DNA from: Lithospermum erythrorhizon
Taxonomy: Eukaryota > Streptophyta > Magnoliopsida > Boraginales > Boraginaceae
Direction of reading: 5' to 3'
DNA: 64,000 bases
NCBI GenBank assembly: GCA_019722365.1
Contig: JADFUC010001288.1
Span: 1 to 64,000 of the forward strand
Of the stretch, positions 12,401 to 22,470 are shown piece by piece; within the stretch, counting starts at the first letter, position 1, and every line of letters starts with the position of its first letter. The notes under the pieces were generated by a model that ran no database searches, was not told where the DNA came from, and worked only from the letters and a program-made list of their open reading frames with translations. The position numbers and the translations under genes are program-made.

Positions 12401-12640
12401 TCATTCATTACAGCTTGGCGTTGTCAAGAGGGCCATATAACATCGTGGGTCCTAAGAAAAAAAATGGTGAACAGGCTATCCAGGTACATCAATTTTTCCA
12501 TCTGTAAACATTGGAACATTGCTACTACTTTTTTACACCTAATAATCAGAACACATTTCAGTCGCAGAGAGCAAAGGTAAGTGAAAAAGCAAAGCCCAAC
12601 TACATTCTGAACAACTTGCTCAATCTCGTGAGGCATTCAA
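9490..12640 (+). pseudogene. MULE (MuDR-type) transposase pseudogene
   Basis: Across frames the following are recognisable. The N-terminal domain shows 'LASVRYETWVLPCRMHIERA..LT' and 'KKISSVMLI' (9640-9812). Next come a 'GD.VEQYNMV.TYCQELLATH' block (11050-11120) and 'GLDGC', holding the first catalytic Asp, at about 11230-11245. 'EYLFISDKQK' at about 11405-11434 holds the second. They are followed by 'NCVQHIYANFKKEHRG..LRDRLWE.ARSTNKQQF' (11573-11690) and 'NVYSDMLCNNLSESFNSFI' (11785-11850). The SWIM zinc-finger region is at 12090-12160, with 'SWQAGIP.LHA' kept but its cysteines replaced, so it could not bind zinc. Stops and frameshifts abolish function. The enzyme would have cut and moved the element in the nucleus. 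Confidence 0.85.
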
Positions 12641-13589
12641 AGAAGAAAATTTCACTCTACCAAGCTTCAATACTACGTAACCTTCAAACTAACACAATGT
12701 TAAAAATGCCCTGACTAGTTTTTTATCAATTTAGAGAATGTATTAACATTGTAGCTAATCCGACATGCCACAAAACAAGTTACTTTTGGACATCTTTTGA
12801 TCAATTTCGACAATGTCTTATGAAAGTTTTTGAACTTAGACAATGTGTTAACATCTTCAATTATACCATCTCTTAAACTGTGTACAAATTTAAACACCAT
12901 TGATCTAATTATATAGAATTCAATATCATTAATCCACCAAAACATACAACAATTTAAAATTAGTCATCCAATTATACAAATTCTAAAATCATCGATCCAA
13001 CCATCACTATCACATACCGTTTTTACATAATATTGTACACAAGTAAAAGGCACAATACTAAAACAAACAACAACGAGAGCCAGGCATTTCTCGCAAACAC
13101 GGTATGCAACTCTCTTTCACTAACGCTTCCTTCAATTCAACCATATCTCTTCGCCCATCTTCTCTTTTCAAATTCTTACATGTCCCCAAGTCCTCCCTCA
13201 CAAGCTTCCAAAATGCGCCCAAACATAACAATCTCTCATTCAGTTTTTTTGGATCACTTGTATTTAAGGAGCATAATCATCCCATTCCATCCATCCATGA
13301 CCTCCTATAAAAATCATAATAAAATGTTAGTATATCATATATGTTAACAAGTATAATGTCAAAATAATACCTACTGACCCATCGGGCAAGCCCGTAAAAT
13401 TTAATCGATTCTCCACAAATCGCGATGTCTTCCTTACGCACCTGGCCAGGCCGCAACATTTACGTAATCCTTCGTGCATCTCCATCCATACATATAATCG
13501 ACTTCAATTGGGGTGATAATAGAATTAGGGTTTGTTTCAGTATAATTGAATCGGGAACTGACACCCAATCTGCTTTTTTCAATTTTTTG
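12641..13589. other. MULE 3' internal region, no gene recognised
   Basis: This is AT-rich sequence with a loosely repeated AATGTNTTAACAT..TCAATTTNGACAATGT pattern at 12725-12870. Open frames of up to about 100 codons, such as 13033-13347, have no conserved motifs. No captured host gene could be identified. Confidence 0.4.
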
Positions 13590-13782
13590 TAAAATTTGCT
13601 AACAATATGAAATGACTAAATTAACTCCCAGAACGTAGTCACGCGACGGGCACGTGCCAACGGAAATGTGGGATTTAACGAAAAATTAACGGATTAATTT
13701 TGCCATAAATTTGAAGTTATGTGACGGAAAGCCATTATGAAAGTCAGCGATTGAATCTTAATCGCATTTAAGTCAAGATGTC
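13590..13782 (-). repeat. Right terminal inverted repeat of the MULE
   Basis: Its reverse complement aligns with the left arm over about 190 bp with scattered substitutions and one ~10-bp gap at the left arm's internal duplication. The outermost bases are GATGTC on the plus strand. Confidence 0.75.
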
Positions 13783-13979
13783 CGCCGCCTTAGCCCTTCC
13801 TCATATATATAGGCCAAGTAAGAAATAAGGCCCTCACCCATATTGCTTATTCTTTTATATCTCATTATTGAAAGAATACAAGCAGGTGTTTTACATAGAA
13901 TTTTAAGATTCATGACGCTCGATATCATCTTTTATCAATTAATCTAATATGAAGTATTGGGCATAAATTACATCTAACA
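13783..13979 (+). repeat. 3' LTR of copia element, second part
   Basis: The LTR resumes after the nested element with a second TATA-like run (CATATATATAGG near 13803-13814). It ends with the block ACGCTCGATATCAT..TATCAATTAATCTA..GAAGTATT..CATCTAACA, which matches the end of the 5' LTR. The CA terminus is at 13978-13979. Confidence 0.75.
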
Positions 13980-14420
13980 CGTCGCACTCCAGAGACGGTT
14001 AGTGTAATTAACTCGTACTATTGTCACAATGTATGCCGCAATTATTTCACATAAGATTATGATTGTCCTGTTAAAATGCCAAGTACCAAAATACAAGTTC
14101 CATTTGACCAAGATATATACGGATATAATCATTAACATTATGACTTGTGAGTAACTTCTTGATTGACATATGATGTGAGTATACGGAGACATGAGATGTA
14201 AAAATAATCCCTGAAAGTTAGCTGATACTGATAAAAAATGAAGAAGAAGTTGAAGATTGAGATTTCAAAAGTTAACAGATCCTACAAATCAGATAAGCTT
14301 TTGTTGTTCCTTAGAAAGCGACAGTTTCATAAATACAGACAGAGCCCTGAATCCTGATGAGACTTATCTATCTCAACTCAGAAATACTATTGCTAAATAA
14401 CTAGTCTTCTACTACTAGGA
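13980..14420. other. Intergenic, 3' flank of AHP6
   Basis: It lies between the copia 3' LTR end and the AHP6 stop codon, so the right-hand part must contain the AHP6 3' untranslated region. No separate gene or repeat is visible. Confidence 0.5.
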
Positions 14421-15636
14421 TCAGTTCTGCTGCATTGGATATCTTACTGTTGCTGCTAATGCTCTCTGCTGCTCAATCTACAACAATTCAAGATTCATAG
14501 TCAAGAATTACATCTACATTGTTATATATGCTAGAAATGATAAATTTTTTAGTATCGTGATCACAAGAAATTATTCTCAATGATGAGGCCTTGTCATGGC
14601 CTTCCAATGACAAGGCCATGACCAATTTTTAGAAAGGAACAAAAAGGTGATAGAATTTTTTTGGCTTATGTTACCTGGAAAAGTTCATGTAGTTTGTTCT
14701 TGAGATAGCAGTACTCATGTTCAAGCACCTCCAAAGCTCTTATACATCTGTAAATCACTTTGGAATTATCAAATTTGGTGTTTACTAAATTAAAACATCA
14801 GTGTAGCTATAAGCTTTGTACTATGAAAATAATTTGTGGGCAATTTGAAAAAAAAAACTGTACTTTATTTGATTTTATTTGAATTAAGTATTTATATGTG
14901 CAAAATAATTCATTCAAAGACTAGACTTTTATCAATGTTGTGAAGGGTACGTGAGGTGAAAATGTATATAAAGAAAAGATGAATAAAAGTGAACTGAAAA
15001 AAGGAAGGCCATGTTTGTTAGCAGAGTCTGGGAACACACATTTTTTCCTCATAGTAGTTCACACTCTTTTTGTCACATTTTTTCATGTTTGTTAGTTAAG
15101 GAGAAATAAATAAGGCACAAATGCAGAGGACAAACAAGAGTAATTGAAGAAACCAAACACTTACCCTGGTCTGTTGTGTTGCGCAGAAGCTGCCCTAAAG
15201 GCAACACACACATTTCTCACTCTCTTTGCACCAATGCTTGAACTACTCCCCATGAATTGATTCAAATGTATCCCCATTTTCTTATAATCCGAAAACTCTT
15301 TCTCCATCCTACAAAAAAAGAAATTGAACAAAAAAAATTAAATTTTCATTTACATACACACATAAGGATTGGAATAAAATGTCATTTTTATATTTTTGTT
15401 AACTATACTATTATGATGAGCAATGTTGAAACTTACAATAAGCCTCTAAGATTTCTAAGAAGCTTCTCCGACTCATTAAAAAAGATATTAATGACTTCGG
15501 ATACAAAGTTCGGAGAGGCTTCATCTTGGAGTTGCTGGAGTTGCAAGAATTGCTCATCCAGCACTCCTTGATGGAAGAGTAATGCGAGCAGACGATTCAT
15601 GTCAGCTCGCAAACGCTCCACACCCAAGCCTAGCAT
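14421..15636 (-). CDS. AHP6: Pseudo-histidine phosphotransfer protein, AHP6-like
   Basis: There are four coding exons on the minus strand: 15437-15636, 15165-15308, 14675-14747 and 14421-14477. All introns are GT..AG. Joined, they give 157 residues and a stop, close to the ~154 of Arabidopsis AHP6. Residues 24-40 contain 'QGVLDEQFLQLQQLQDE' and 84-92 contain 'QFMGSSSSI', both signatures of plant HPt proteins. The phospho-accepting His of the H.HQ.KGSS motif is Asn here (residue 83, 'HLNQF'). This substitution defines AHP6-type proteins, which by family knowledge cannot relay phosphate from cytokinin receptors to response regulators and so dampen cytokinin signalling in cytoplasm and nucleus. 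The start at 15636 ('MLGLGVERL') matches the family. An in-frame ATG 26 codons upstream (15714) is probably 5' UTR. No frame breaks were seen and the gene looks intact. Other HPt paralogues would keep the His. Confidence 0.93.
14594..14621. other. Hairpin in AHP6 intron 3
   Basis: TCATGGCCTT and AAGGCCATGA form a perfect 10-bp inverted repeat around an 8-base loop. It sits inside the third intron (14478-14674). No function is known from the sequence. Confidence 0.5.
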
Positions 15637-16047
15637 CCACACAGGAAGACCCGTTTTGCCTAACTTGATCAACACTTTCAAGAATGACCAAAAGGGGAGG
15701 GGAGGAACAAACAAGAGAATGTTGGTATGTTGTTTGGTTGATAGAAATGAAGATTAGAGAGAGTCAGGTACAAAGGACTTGTTTGGATTTTGTTGGGTTT
15801 TGTTTTATTTAGGGAGGAGGAAAACAAAGATCAATGGGTAGAGACTGGAAGACAAATGGACAATTTGATAGTTTCATACATATAAAGAGTTTCCAACCAA
15901 ATTCTTGGCCCCACTTAAGTCATAAAGTCTAGACAAAATTGGACTCAGTACGTTTCTGTGGCGCGTACATTAGACAACAAGCCATGTTGTATCTGTGGCG
16001 CGTGCAAATTCCCTTCCTTCGTTCTTTTTCTACCCTTTTAGTCTCTA
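15637..16047 (-). promoter_or_regulatory. AHP6 5' UTR and proximal promoter
   Basis: On the minus strand a TATA-like TTTATATG lies at 15879-15886, about 245 bp before the ATG. This would imply a 5' UTR of roughly 210 bases with no intron evident. Further upstream the 12-bp sequence TCTGTGGCGCGT occurs twice, at 15955-15966 and 15992-16003. It contains a CGCG core of the type bound by CAMTA factors, although binding here is conjecture. The transcription start is inferred, not seen. Confidence 0.5.
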
Positions 16048-16371
16048 CCTTCCAAACATATTGTCCAATTTCTAATTTTAATAATTTACATTTCTAAATT
16101 TTAAATTTAACTAATTGATATGTTATATTTAATCAAAAATATATCAATTGTCAGTATTCTACTAATAACATGATAAATTTAATTGAAATTAAACTTATGT
16201 GTTAGTTTAATATTTGGTGAAAAATGTATCAATTGTTGGTATTTTTATGTATTTTACTATTAATGTGATAAATTTGATTCAAATTAAAGTCATGTATGTC
16301 AATTAATATTATAAAATTTATTAATTTTCATAATTAAAATCAAAATAAGCAATTTTTTAAGATTGAGGGAG
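16048..16371. mobile_element. Stowaway-like MITE upstream of AHP6 (tentative)
   Basis: The right end GATTGAGGGAG is followed by TA, and the left end CCTTCCAAACATATTGTCCAA is preceded by TA. Both match the consensus TA-flanked CTCCCTCCGTCC-type termini of plant Stowaway elements. The interior contains a diverged direct duplication: ATATCAATTGTCAGTATT..GATAAATTTAATTGAAATTAAA at ~16139-16195 and again at ~16227-16290. The left end is less certain than the right. Confidence 0.45.
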
Positions 16372-17200
16372 TATTTATTTTGGCTATTGATATTGACATT
16401 TCAAATACTCCGTATGATATACTCCGTAATAACATGTCAATAAGTACTAGGCTTGTTTTCTTGGTGACATTGTTTACAAGGCAATTTATTACAGTGTATG
16501 AACAAGAAATGCTCCATCTAATTATGAATAATGTGAAGGTGATATGAATAATGATGCGAATCAATGGTTTGGGACTTTTATATTGTTGAATTTGGACAAA
16601 CAAGATTTGGATATTACAAAAAGAATCATTTACAAATTCGTCAAAAATCATAGTGGACCTGCTTTATGAAGTGTCACTTGACATTTGATAGTGAATCCTG
16701 TATGTGATTAATATAATTTCCAATCGAACATTACATTATTAATTTAAAAATAAATTAAATTGTACTAATAATTAAGTTGGATATTTATCAAGTCTATTTG
16801 ATTTGTCTATTAAAATAAATGATTCTTTAAGTAATTCAGTAATATATATCTAAAAAATTGAATACATTAGTTAAAATTAATTGGTGGTACAAAATTATTG
16901 CCTTTTTACTCAAAGGAAAATCTCTTTGCATAATCATATAATTAGCGAAATAATCACATAATCATATTATTCAATCAATTATCCATAAAAGGTGAGTGTG
17001 GAAATATAGAAATGGATGATGGAAGAAATTGAAGTGGATGCAGGTCATCAACCGGACCGTAAGGTGGGTGGTGGTGACCTGTTGCACCAGTATTCGGTTA
17101 CTTTTGGCATTGTGCCTATTCTTCTATGTTGCGTAAAACCTTCACACAAACCCGGCACCTCCATTTTAGCATTTACTTAATTCTTGAGACTTTTCTATAT
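16372..17200. other. AT-rich intergenic sequence, no gene seen
   Basis: A 103-codon open frame on the minus strand (16340-16651) is an AT-rich chance frame without family motifs. The stretch 16990-17160 is less AT-rich and looks like unique sequence, but nothing specific is recognised in it. Confidence 0.4.
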
Positions 17201-17491
17201 TGAAAGTAAGATGATACGAGTTGTATTATACGAGTATTAGAGTATAAAATAATGTTTCCTCAATTGATTATTATCGCTTCACAAATATTATATACACCTC
17301 TATAATATAACTCCATCTGACTAACTATACAAAGAGCCCAACAATAATAATAATATTACAACTAGTAAAATAATAAGTTTCAACATCGTAGCTTGGGACT
17401 CATGTCCCGAACTTCTCCCGAACTCCTACTGACACTACACATGGAAGACGGGACACATGTGCTCCATCTATATTCCACCATGCCCCGAATA
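17201..17491 (-). repeat. 3' LTR of the 17.2-22.1 kb copia element
   Basis: It is paired with 21764-22070. It starts near TGAAAGTAAG and ends ..CCATGCCCCGAAT next to the purine tract (17501-17515, GCGGCGAGGGAGTGG on the minus strand). Its boundaries were set by alignment to the better preserved right copy. Confidence 0.7.
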
Positions 17492-17519
17492 ACGTAAAGA
17501 CCACTCCCTCGCCGCATTT

Positions 17520-18990
17520 AAGTTATCTAAAATGTCCAACTCAGAAAGAAAAACTCAAATCAAGCTGCCTTCCCGGTGTTCTCGGTAAAAAATATCCAAC
17601 CCATTCGTAGTGTAAACACGGTATTAATCCCGAATAACACCCGCCAACAACGCATCCCTCAAAGCAATGGCAAATCAATCTCAATACGCTTCCTCAGACG
17701 CTCACGAAACTCCTAAGCATGTGGCCAAATAAATACCGACCGATCAGTCACAAAAGACCTATCAAGGTGATGCTGTATGCCCAAAATTGCAAAGCAGACC
17801 CTTCAACCACTTCAACTTCTTCACATGTAAGCAATCCACCATAGATCGACATACTCACCCCTCGATGTAAGATCGACACAATTTCTTACTTTGACTTCCA
17901 AGAACGTGGATCGACTTTAAACACCACCCAACTGCATACGTAGCGCTGCAGTAACCTGAAAACTCGCCCAATCTCAATCACACCAAATCCCGATGGGGCT
18001 GCATCGGCAATGCATAACGTAATACCTTGGCCCGACACCCTTCAAAGATTTTACCACACACAAATTCAACCAACGATTCGACGCGGCTCATGTGAAGAAC
18101 TAAGATAACAATAATGACAAAGCAGTGTTGTTACTCGCGACGCGTAGTGTTACGTGTAAAGTAAAGCCGATTAACCAACCGCTGCCGATAGCGCCTCGAA
18201 TCACGCAGTAAGAAAGTACCAGTCGATTTCGACCAAACGTTGATTCTCGCCTCCATCGAAATGCCACGTTTAGCCCCAAGCAGTTACCAACTTCTCGCAG
18301 AATAATATCAAAGGCATAGCTTCCGCCGAATCGGTAAATATCCCTTCTGGCAACGGGCAACCTCAACCCCCAAAATCGCTCATGTGAAAACACGAAGCAA
18401 GATAGTCTTTGAAAGTAGAAACAAAGAAGAGTCATTTCCTAAATAATCAAATCATCAACATATATCAAGACATGTAAACGCATTCACACCTTGCATAATA
18501 GAGTAAATAACGAAACCAATAAGACCGAACAAACCCATACCTCTTCAAAGCCTTTGCTAATTTCGAAACTGCAAACACGGGGCGCCTGTTTAACCCATAC
18601 AGTAATGACTTCAGAATTTTACACAACCCGGACGCCCTTGTAAGGCTTTCTCGCAGGGAGACGCACGTACACTTCGCCGACAAGCTACCGTGTAGTGCTG
18701 GCCACACATCCATTTGATGTAACTCCAATTCTTGACAGCAGCAACAGCGAGAAAGGTTCGTACTGTCACCATTTTGGCCACCGGTGCAAAGGTATCATTG
18801 TAGTCAATGCCTTCAACCTGATGATTACCAAACACAACCAACCGAGCCTTAAACCGTTCAACCGTACCATTAGACTTATATTTTACCTTGTAGACCCACT
18901 GCAAGCCAAGAGATTTCTTTCCGTCTAGCAATTCCACCATACTTCAAGTCCTGTTATCCTCAAACGCTCGAATCTCCTCAGATAGCCTCA
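17520..18990 (-). pseudogene. Copia reverse transcriptase and RNase H pseudogene
   Basis: On the minus strand from about 18960, '[25 protein letters not shown]' begins the RT domain. '[14 protein letters not shown]' and '[25 protein letters not shown]' follow in the same frame (18611-18940). The 'MDV..AFLHG' and 'LRKSLYGL' blocks follow in other frames down to 18465. A connection segment lies at 18100-18435. A RNase H remnant at 17550-18050 reads as fragments of 'PRSWKSK' and 'VS..SAEAEYRSM' separated by frameshifts. The YVDD box is not recognisable. Nothing here can be active. Confidence 0.8.
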
Positions 18991-19340
18991 CGCCTACCTC
19001 GGGAACTTTATAAAATTTCTCCTCAACGCTTTAGGGGAGTCTAATACTCAAGTAGCTAGCAATCGCAAGAAAACTTTTGTGCCTAATGTCAAAGAAACGA
19101 TTAGAATTTTACCGAAAGCAGTTATGATGCAGTGGTACCCGAGGTCCCAGAGGAAGCCGTGGAGATGGACTCAACTTTTGAACAGTATTCGTTAACAAAA
19201 TCTCGGAGTTTAACATAAGGAGTCTTAGTACGTTTCCCTACCTAAATTAACCCCTAATACCATCCGGCAAGCCACACCGCCTCGAAGTTAACGAACTTTA
19301 CCGGGTACTGTGAGTAGAACACGCATGTGGGAATTGATTT

Positions 19341-20170
19341 TCATGAAGAAAAACACGTTGGAAACAAAATATTCAGCGAGACTCCAAAAGTTTCCACCCC
19401 CCTTTTTTCCATACGACAACTTCTACAACAAAAATGCACCTTCTGAAGACGACTACCAAATTTATCTTGTTTACATTTCAAATTATGAGCAAAGCACAAA
19501 GACCCAAACACACGGATATTAGAGTAGGAGGGGGACTTGCCATACAAATGCTCATATGGGGTCTTAAACTGGAGAACACTCGAAGGAGTACGATTGATCA
19601 AATAGCCCGCAGAAAGAATACATTCACCCCAACTGAAAACGTAGAAAGACGAAATTTGCCATTGGGGCATTACGGCAAGCTTCGGCTCCACCCGGCCCAT
19701 TTTGTCGGGGAGTGCCACCACAAGAGGTTTGAAAAATAATGTCATTATCCAAAAAATAATCACGGCTGCGCCAAGCAAATCTGCCCATTATCAATCCGTA
19801 TTATTATTGAATTGGACTAAAATTGACGACAACGATAAAGTGTTAAATGCATAAAATATTTATGCGGAAGTCTGGCTTTATCATTCAACAAAAATAACCA
19901 CGCATTTAGAATAACAATCATCCACAATAAATTTTAGAAATATCACAAGACCAATACTGAAGAAAGGTGATAATGTGAAACCACAAATCACAATGTATCG
20001 ATTCAAAACTACGGTAAGCTCCATGCTCACTACTCACGAAAAGACTTCTAGATCGGCTTGCCTTTCGATTTAATACCCATACAAGCCTTATTCTGACAAA
20101 CTTAATACCTAATCGAAATAAAGGATAACGAGCTTAATTCATTTTGTCCGAGAGGGATGCCCCAACTGCT
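19341..20170 (-). pseudogene. Copia integrase pseudogene
   Basis: The 19341-19778 minus-strand frame contains 'NGRVEPK' followed by 'GECILSAGYLINRTPSSVLQ' and 'TPYEHLYGKSPSYSNIRVFG'. These are the conserved C-terminal half of a copia integrase core, including the Glu of the D,D,E triad region. Upstream (19850-20170) broken frames recall 'FESIHCDLW', the start of the core. The intervening first Asp region is damaged. The stretch 18990-19340 is a degraded linker between integrase and RT. Confidence 0.8.
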
Positions 20171-20309
20171 ATGCCACAACTGTAAGACATCCTCCCATCC
20201 ATTACGCAACATCCACGCCCCTAATAACGCAAAAGAGTGTAGTCCATTCCTCACGATACCGATTCCAATCAGTTCCTCGAGGTACGGTCCTCAGATAATA
20301 CAACCATGC

Positions 20310-20640
20310 TTAGTAAATTGAATCAAACAATCGTGAAGCAAATGAAGTCGGGGACACGTAAAAGTGTTGTAGGCAAACCAAGTGTACATACAAGACATCT
20401 TTCAAAATCATATCCGAAGACAAACATACCGTCCCACTTTTGATAGCACTAGAAATGTTTCTATCGGGAAGACCAATCGAACAAGCAGGTATATCAACAA
20501 TATTACATTTAAGATGGTGATTACCCGTAATACGATCGAGGCCTCCCCTGTAGACAATAATCCAATCACTAGAGAAATACGCACTAATCGGATTTCCATC
20601 CACCGTACTCACTACCCGAATTACCCAACATGTGCTTCAA
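20310..20640 (-). pseudogene. Copia protease / pre-integrase remnant
   Basis: A minus-strand frame contains 'DWIIVYRGGLDRITGNHH', which sits where a 'WIIDSGASDHITGN' protease motif would be. The catalytic Asp-Ser-Gly is no longer present. It runs on through 'DIPACSIGLPDRN' and 'AIKSGTVCLSSDMILKDVLYV', the usual continuation of copia proteases. Confidence 0.75.
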
Positions 20641-20699
20641 TTTTAACCAATCCGAAGTTCTCAGAAAAGCTCTACCAAGCATTCACCCGGTTATGGGTC

Positions 20700-21640
20700 A
20701 AGACGCGGCTCCCTGCCTGAGGTGTGCCCCATGTTCTCGCCAGGCGCGACGCTGCTCGACCGCGCCCCGGCTTGGAAGCTGATTTCTTGGCGGGCTCTGG
20801 GCTCCGGGCCTCATCCCGATCCTCTTGGATGATCGCCCCACCAATCAGGAAAACCATGTCTAGAGAAACAAGATGAAATATCATGGCCTTAATGACACAA
20901 AAAATGTGCATGAGAGGTTACCTTTGAACGAGTATTGACCGATGATTGACTTTGTAATAAGATCGGGACCCGCCATCGCCACGGCCGCATCACCATCCGG
21001 CTAAACGACCCCACACTCTAAAGTCAAGCTCCTCCCGTAGCAGCAATGAGCAAGCCCAACTGCTGCAGGAGGAGGGTCTTGAGAAAGAAAAGATGATCGT
21101 AAAGCCCCGAAACGTTCAAAATAAATTCCACACAAAAAATCATGCAAACGATCATTATCCTGCTTTTGTTGGAATTTTTCGCCCAAATCATGCATGTAAA
21201 CCACACACAAGACGGGGATAGATCATATGTAGCTAATTCATCCCACAGAGGTTGAAGTTTACCAAAGTAATCGCCAATAGACATGTTGGCCGATTGCTTA
21301 CATTCAGACAAGCAGTTTTCAATTGCTACTTACGAGTACCACTACCAACATCAAAATGACGCCAAGACAATCCTCAACGGACGCAGCCTCAAATAGGTAG
21401 AGTATTCTCGAGGACGAGTCAATCAGGTTCAGATTCATTGAACAAAGATACCAACACAAGCCAATCAACAAACTTCAAAGTACCAAAGTTGACGGTTTAT
21501 CCAAATGTAATTCATCAATAAAATCAAATTTTCTACTCTAGCAATCAAGGACAAACGCAGCATTTGGACCAATCATCATAGTTATTTCCCTAGAAAAGCA
21601 CAAAGACTAATAATACAATCTCTGGACGATCATTAGAGCT
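20700..21640 (-). pseudogene. Copia gag pseudogene
   Basis: Two overlapping minus-strand frames together show a gag: 'CKQSANMSIGDYFGKLQPLWDELATYD' (21230-21310) and 'KFQQKQDNDRLHDFLCGIY' with 'RFGALRSSFLSQDP' (21070-21190). An upstream remnant of 'NYDDWS' lies near 21585. A frameshift separates the first two pieces. The C-terminal part (20700-20900) is GC-rich and basic but has no intact zinc knuckle. Confidence 0.8.
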
Positions 21641-21763
21641 TAAACAACACGGAGAGTTACCACTTGGGGTACCAAGCTGAGCGGCGCGCGACGCCTAACT
21701 CGTAGATAACGGAGTAGGAGGGGCCGCTCTCTGGCCACGCGAGGCAGTGCCTTCGAAAAATTG

Positions 21764-22070
21764 TGAGTGTAAGAAGTGTAGGATTCTCGCTTCTACCATA
21801 TCAAGCTCGATCGCATGTAAAATAATAAGCTCTCAACTAATTATTATTGCTTCACAAATATTATATACACTTTACAATATAACCTACCGGACTAACTATA
21901 CAAAGAGCCCAACAATAATAATAATATTACAACTTGTAAAATAATAAGTTTCGATATCGGAGGCCGGACTCTCTCCAAAGTCCCGAACTTCTCCCGAACT
22001 CCTACTGACACTACACATCGGAAGATCGGGACATAGGTCGGGACCTATATCTCCCGACCATGTCCCGACA
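21764..22070 (-). repeat. 5' LTR of the 17.2-22.1 kb copia element
   Basis: It reads TGTGAGTGTAAG..CCATGTCCCGACA, with TG and CA termini on the plus strand, 307 bp. The left copy matches it over most of its length. On the minus strand the LTR begins TGTCGGGACATGGTCGGGAG. The 21640-21763 interval is its GC-rich leader and primer-binding region, not clearly resolvable. Confidence 0.8.
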
Positions 22071-22203
22071 AATGAAGACGGAGTTACTTAAAGTTTAGTT
22101 AAATATGTTTATAACAAGACACAATATCAGATTTCATATTCCACCAAATTTATCAATAATAATCTCTCTCTTTATATTTTATCATAGTATTTTCATAAAA
22201 TTA

Positions 22204-22470
22204 CTACCCATCCCTAAAGATTGGCCACATTTTCTTTTTTTCATTGGCCAAAGATAACAAATTTTTACTATCTTCTTTGACACATCCAAAAATTTTATGT
22301 GAATCAAAATTATCAAGTTAATAGTAAATTATGTTGAAAATAGTACATATTGATATACTTTTTTCAAACAAATATATAACACATTAAAAGTTATTTGAGT
22401 TCAAAATTAAAAAAAAAAAAGTCTAACTCATTAAAATTAAAATGTAACAATCTTTTAAGGACAGGGAAAA
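22204..22470. mobile_element. Stowaway-like MITE
   Basis: The left end CTACCCATCCCTAAAGATTG is preceded by TA. The right end CAATCTTTTAAGGACAGGG..A is followed by TA. The two are inverted repeats of each other, of the CTCCCTCCGTCCCTAAAAGATTG type known from plant Stowaway (Tc1/mariner) elements. Length is 267 bp, with no coding content. The surrounding 22071-22203 and 22471-22721 are AT-rich with nothing recognised. Confidence 0.65.

Larger units (their letters stand above)
8870..13782 (+). mobile_element. Mutator-like element (MULE), nested in a copia LTR, decayed
   Basis: Both ends begin GACATC and are followed by long imperfect terminal inverted repeats of about 200 bp: 8870-9075 against the reverse complement of 13590-13782. 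Shared blocks include CTTTCATAATGRC, CAAATTTATGGCAAAATTA, GGCACG and TTTAGTCATTTCATATTGTTA. Between them lies a recognisable MuDR-type transposase on the plus strand. The 9-bp target duplication typical of Mutator elements is not visible (flanks AGGCAAAGA and CGCCGCCTT), so it has decayed or the ends are off by a few bases. The element interrupts the 3' LTR of the surrounding copia element and is therefore the younger of the two. Confidence 0.85.
2905..13979 (+). mobile_element. Ty1/copia retrotransposon, decayed, with nested Mutator-like element
   Basis: The element has a 5' LTR, a primer-binding site, gag, protease, integrase, reverse transcriptase, RNase H, a purine tract and a 3' LTR, all on the plus strand in the order that defines Ty1/copia. 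The LTR pair is recognised by shared blocks: AAAGCTATCTTAAAGTTAG at ~3077 and ~8691, and ACGCTCGATAT with TATCAATTAAT at ~3230 and ~13917. Removing the insertion at 8870-13782 leaves an element of about 6.2 kb. The LTRs are strongly diverged and the 5' LTR is shortened, which indicates an old insertion. It has no coding capacity left. Confidence 0.85.
17201..22070 (-). mobile_element. Ty1/copia retrotransposon, minus strand, decayed
   Basis: Two LTR copies flank a minus-strand gag-protease-integrase-RT-RNase H series. They share GCTTCACAAATATTATATAC, AACTATACAAAGAGCCCAAC and CTCCCGAACTCCTACTGACA. The gene order fits copia. The 5' LTR is on the right. The polypurine tract lies at 17501-17515. 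The flanking five bases at the two ends do not match, so the target duplication has decayed or an end is misplaced. Every gene is broken by frameshifts. Confidence 0.85.

Noticed and set aside
13033..13347. 104-codon open frame inside the MULE
   Set aside because: No conserved motif, and a second overlapping frame is equally long; not supported as a captured gene.
15637..15714. Upstream in-frame ATG giving a 26-residue N-terminal extension of AHP6
   Set aside because: HPt proteins of this type start at the MLGLG-like sequence, and the extension has no HPt or targeting features, so it was treated as 5' UTR.
16340..16651. 103-codon minus-strand open frame
   Set aside because: AT-rich composition, overlap with a MITE end and no motif; a chance frame.
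18695..18928. Plus-strand open frame over the copia RT
   Set aside because: Shadow of the minus-strand reverse transcriptase, which carries the recognisable motifs.
20740..21760. GC-rich patches suggesting a gene or CpG island
   Set aside because: They fall inside the copia gag tail and leader of the 17.2-22.1 kb element and are explained by it.
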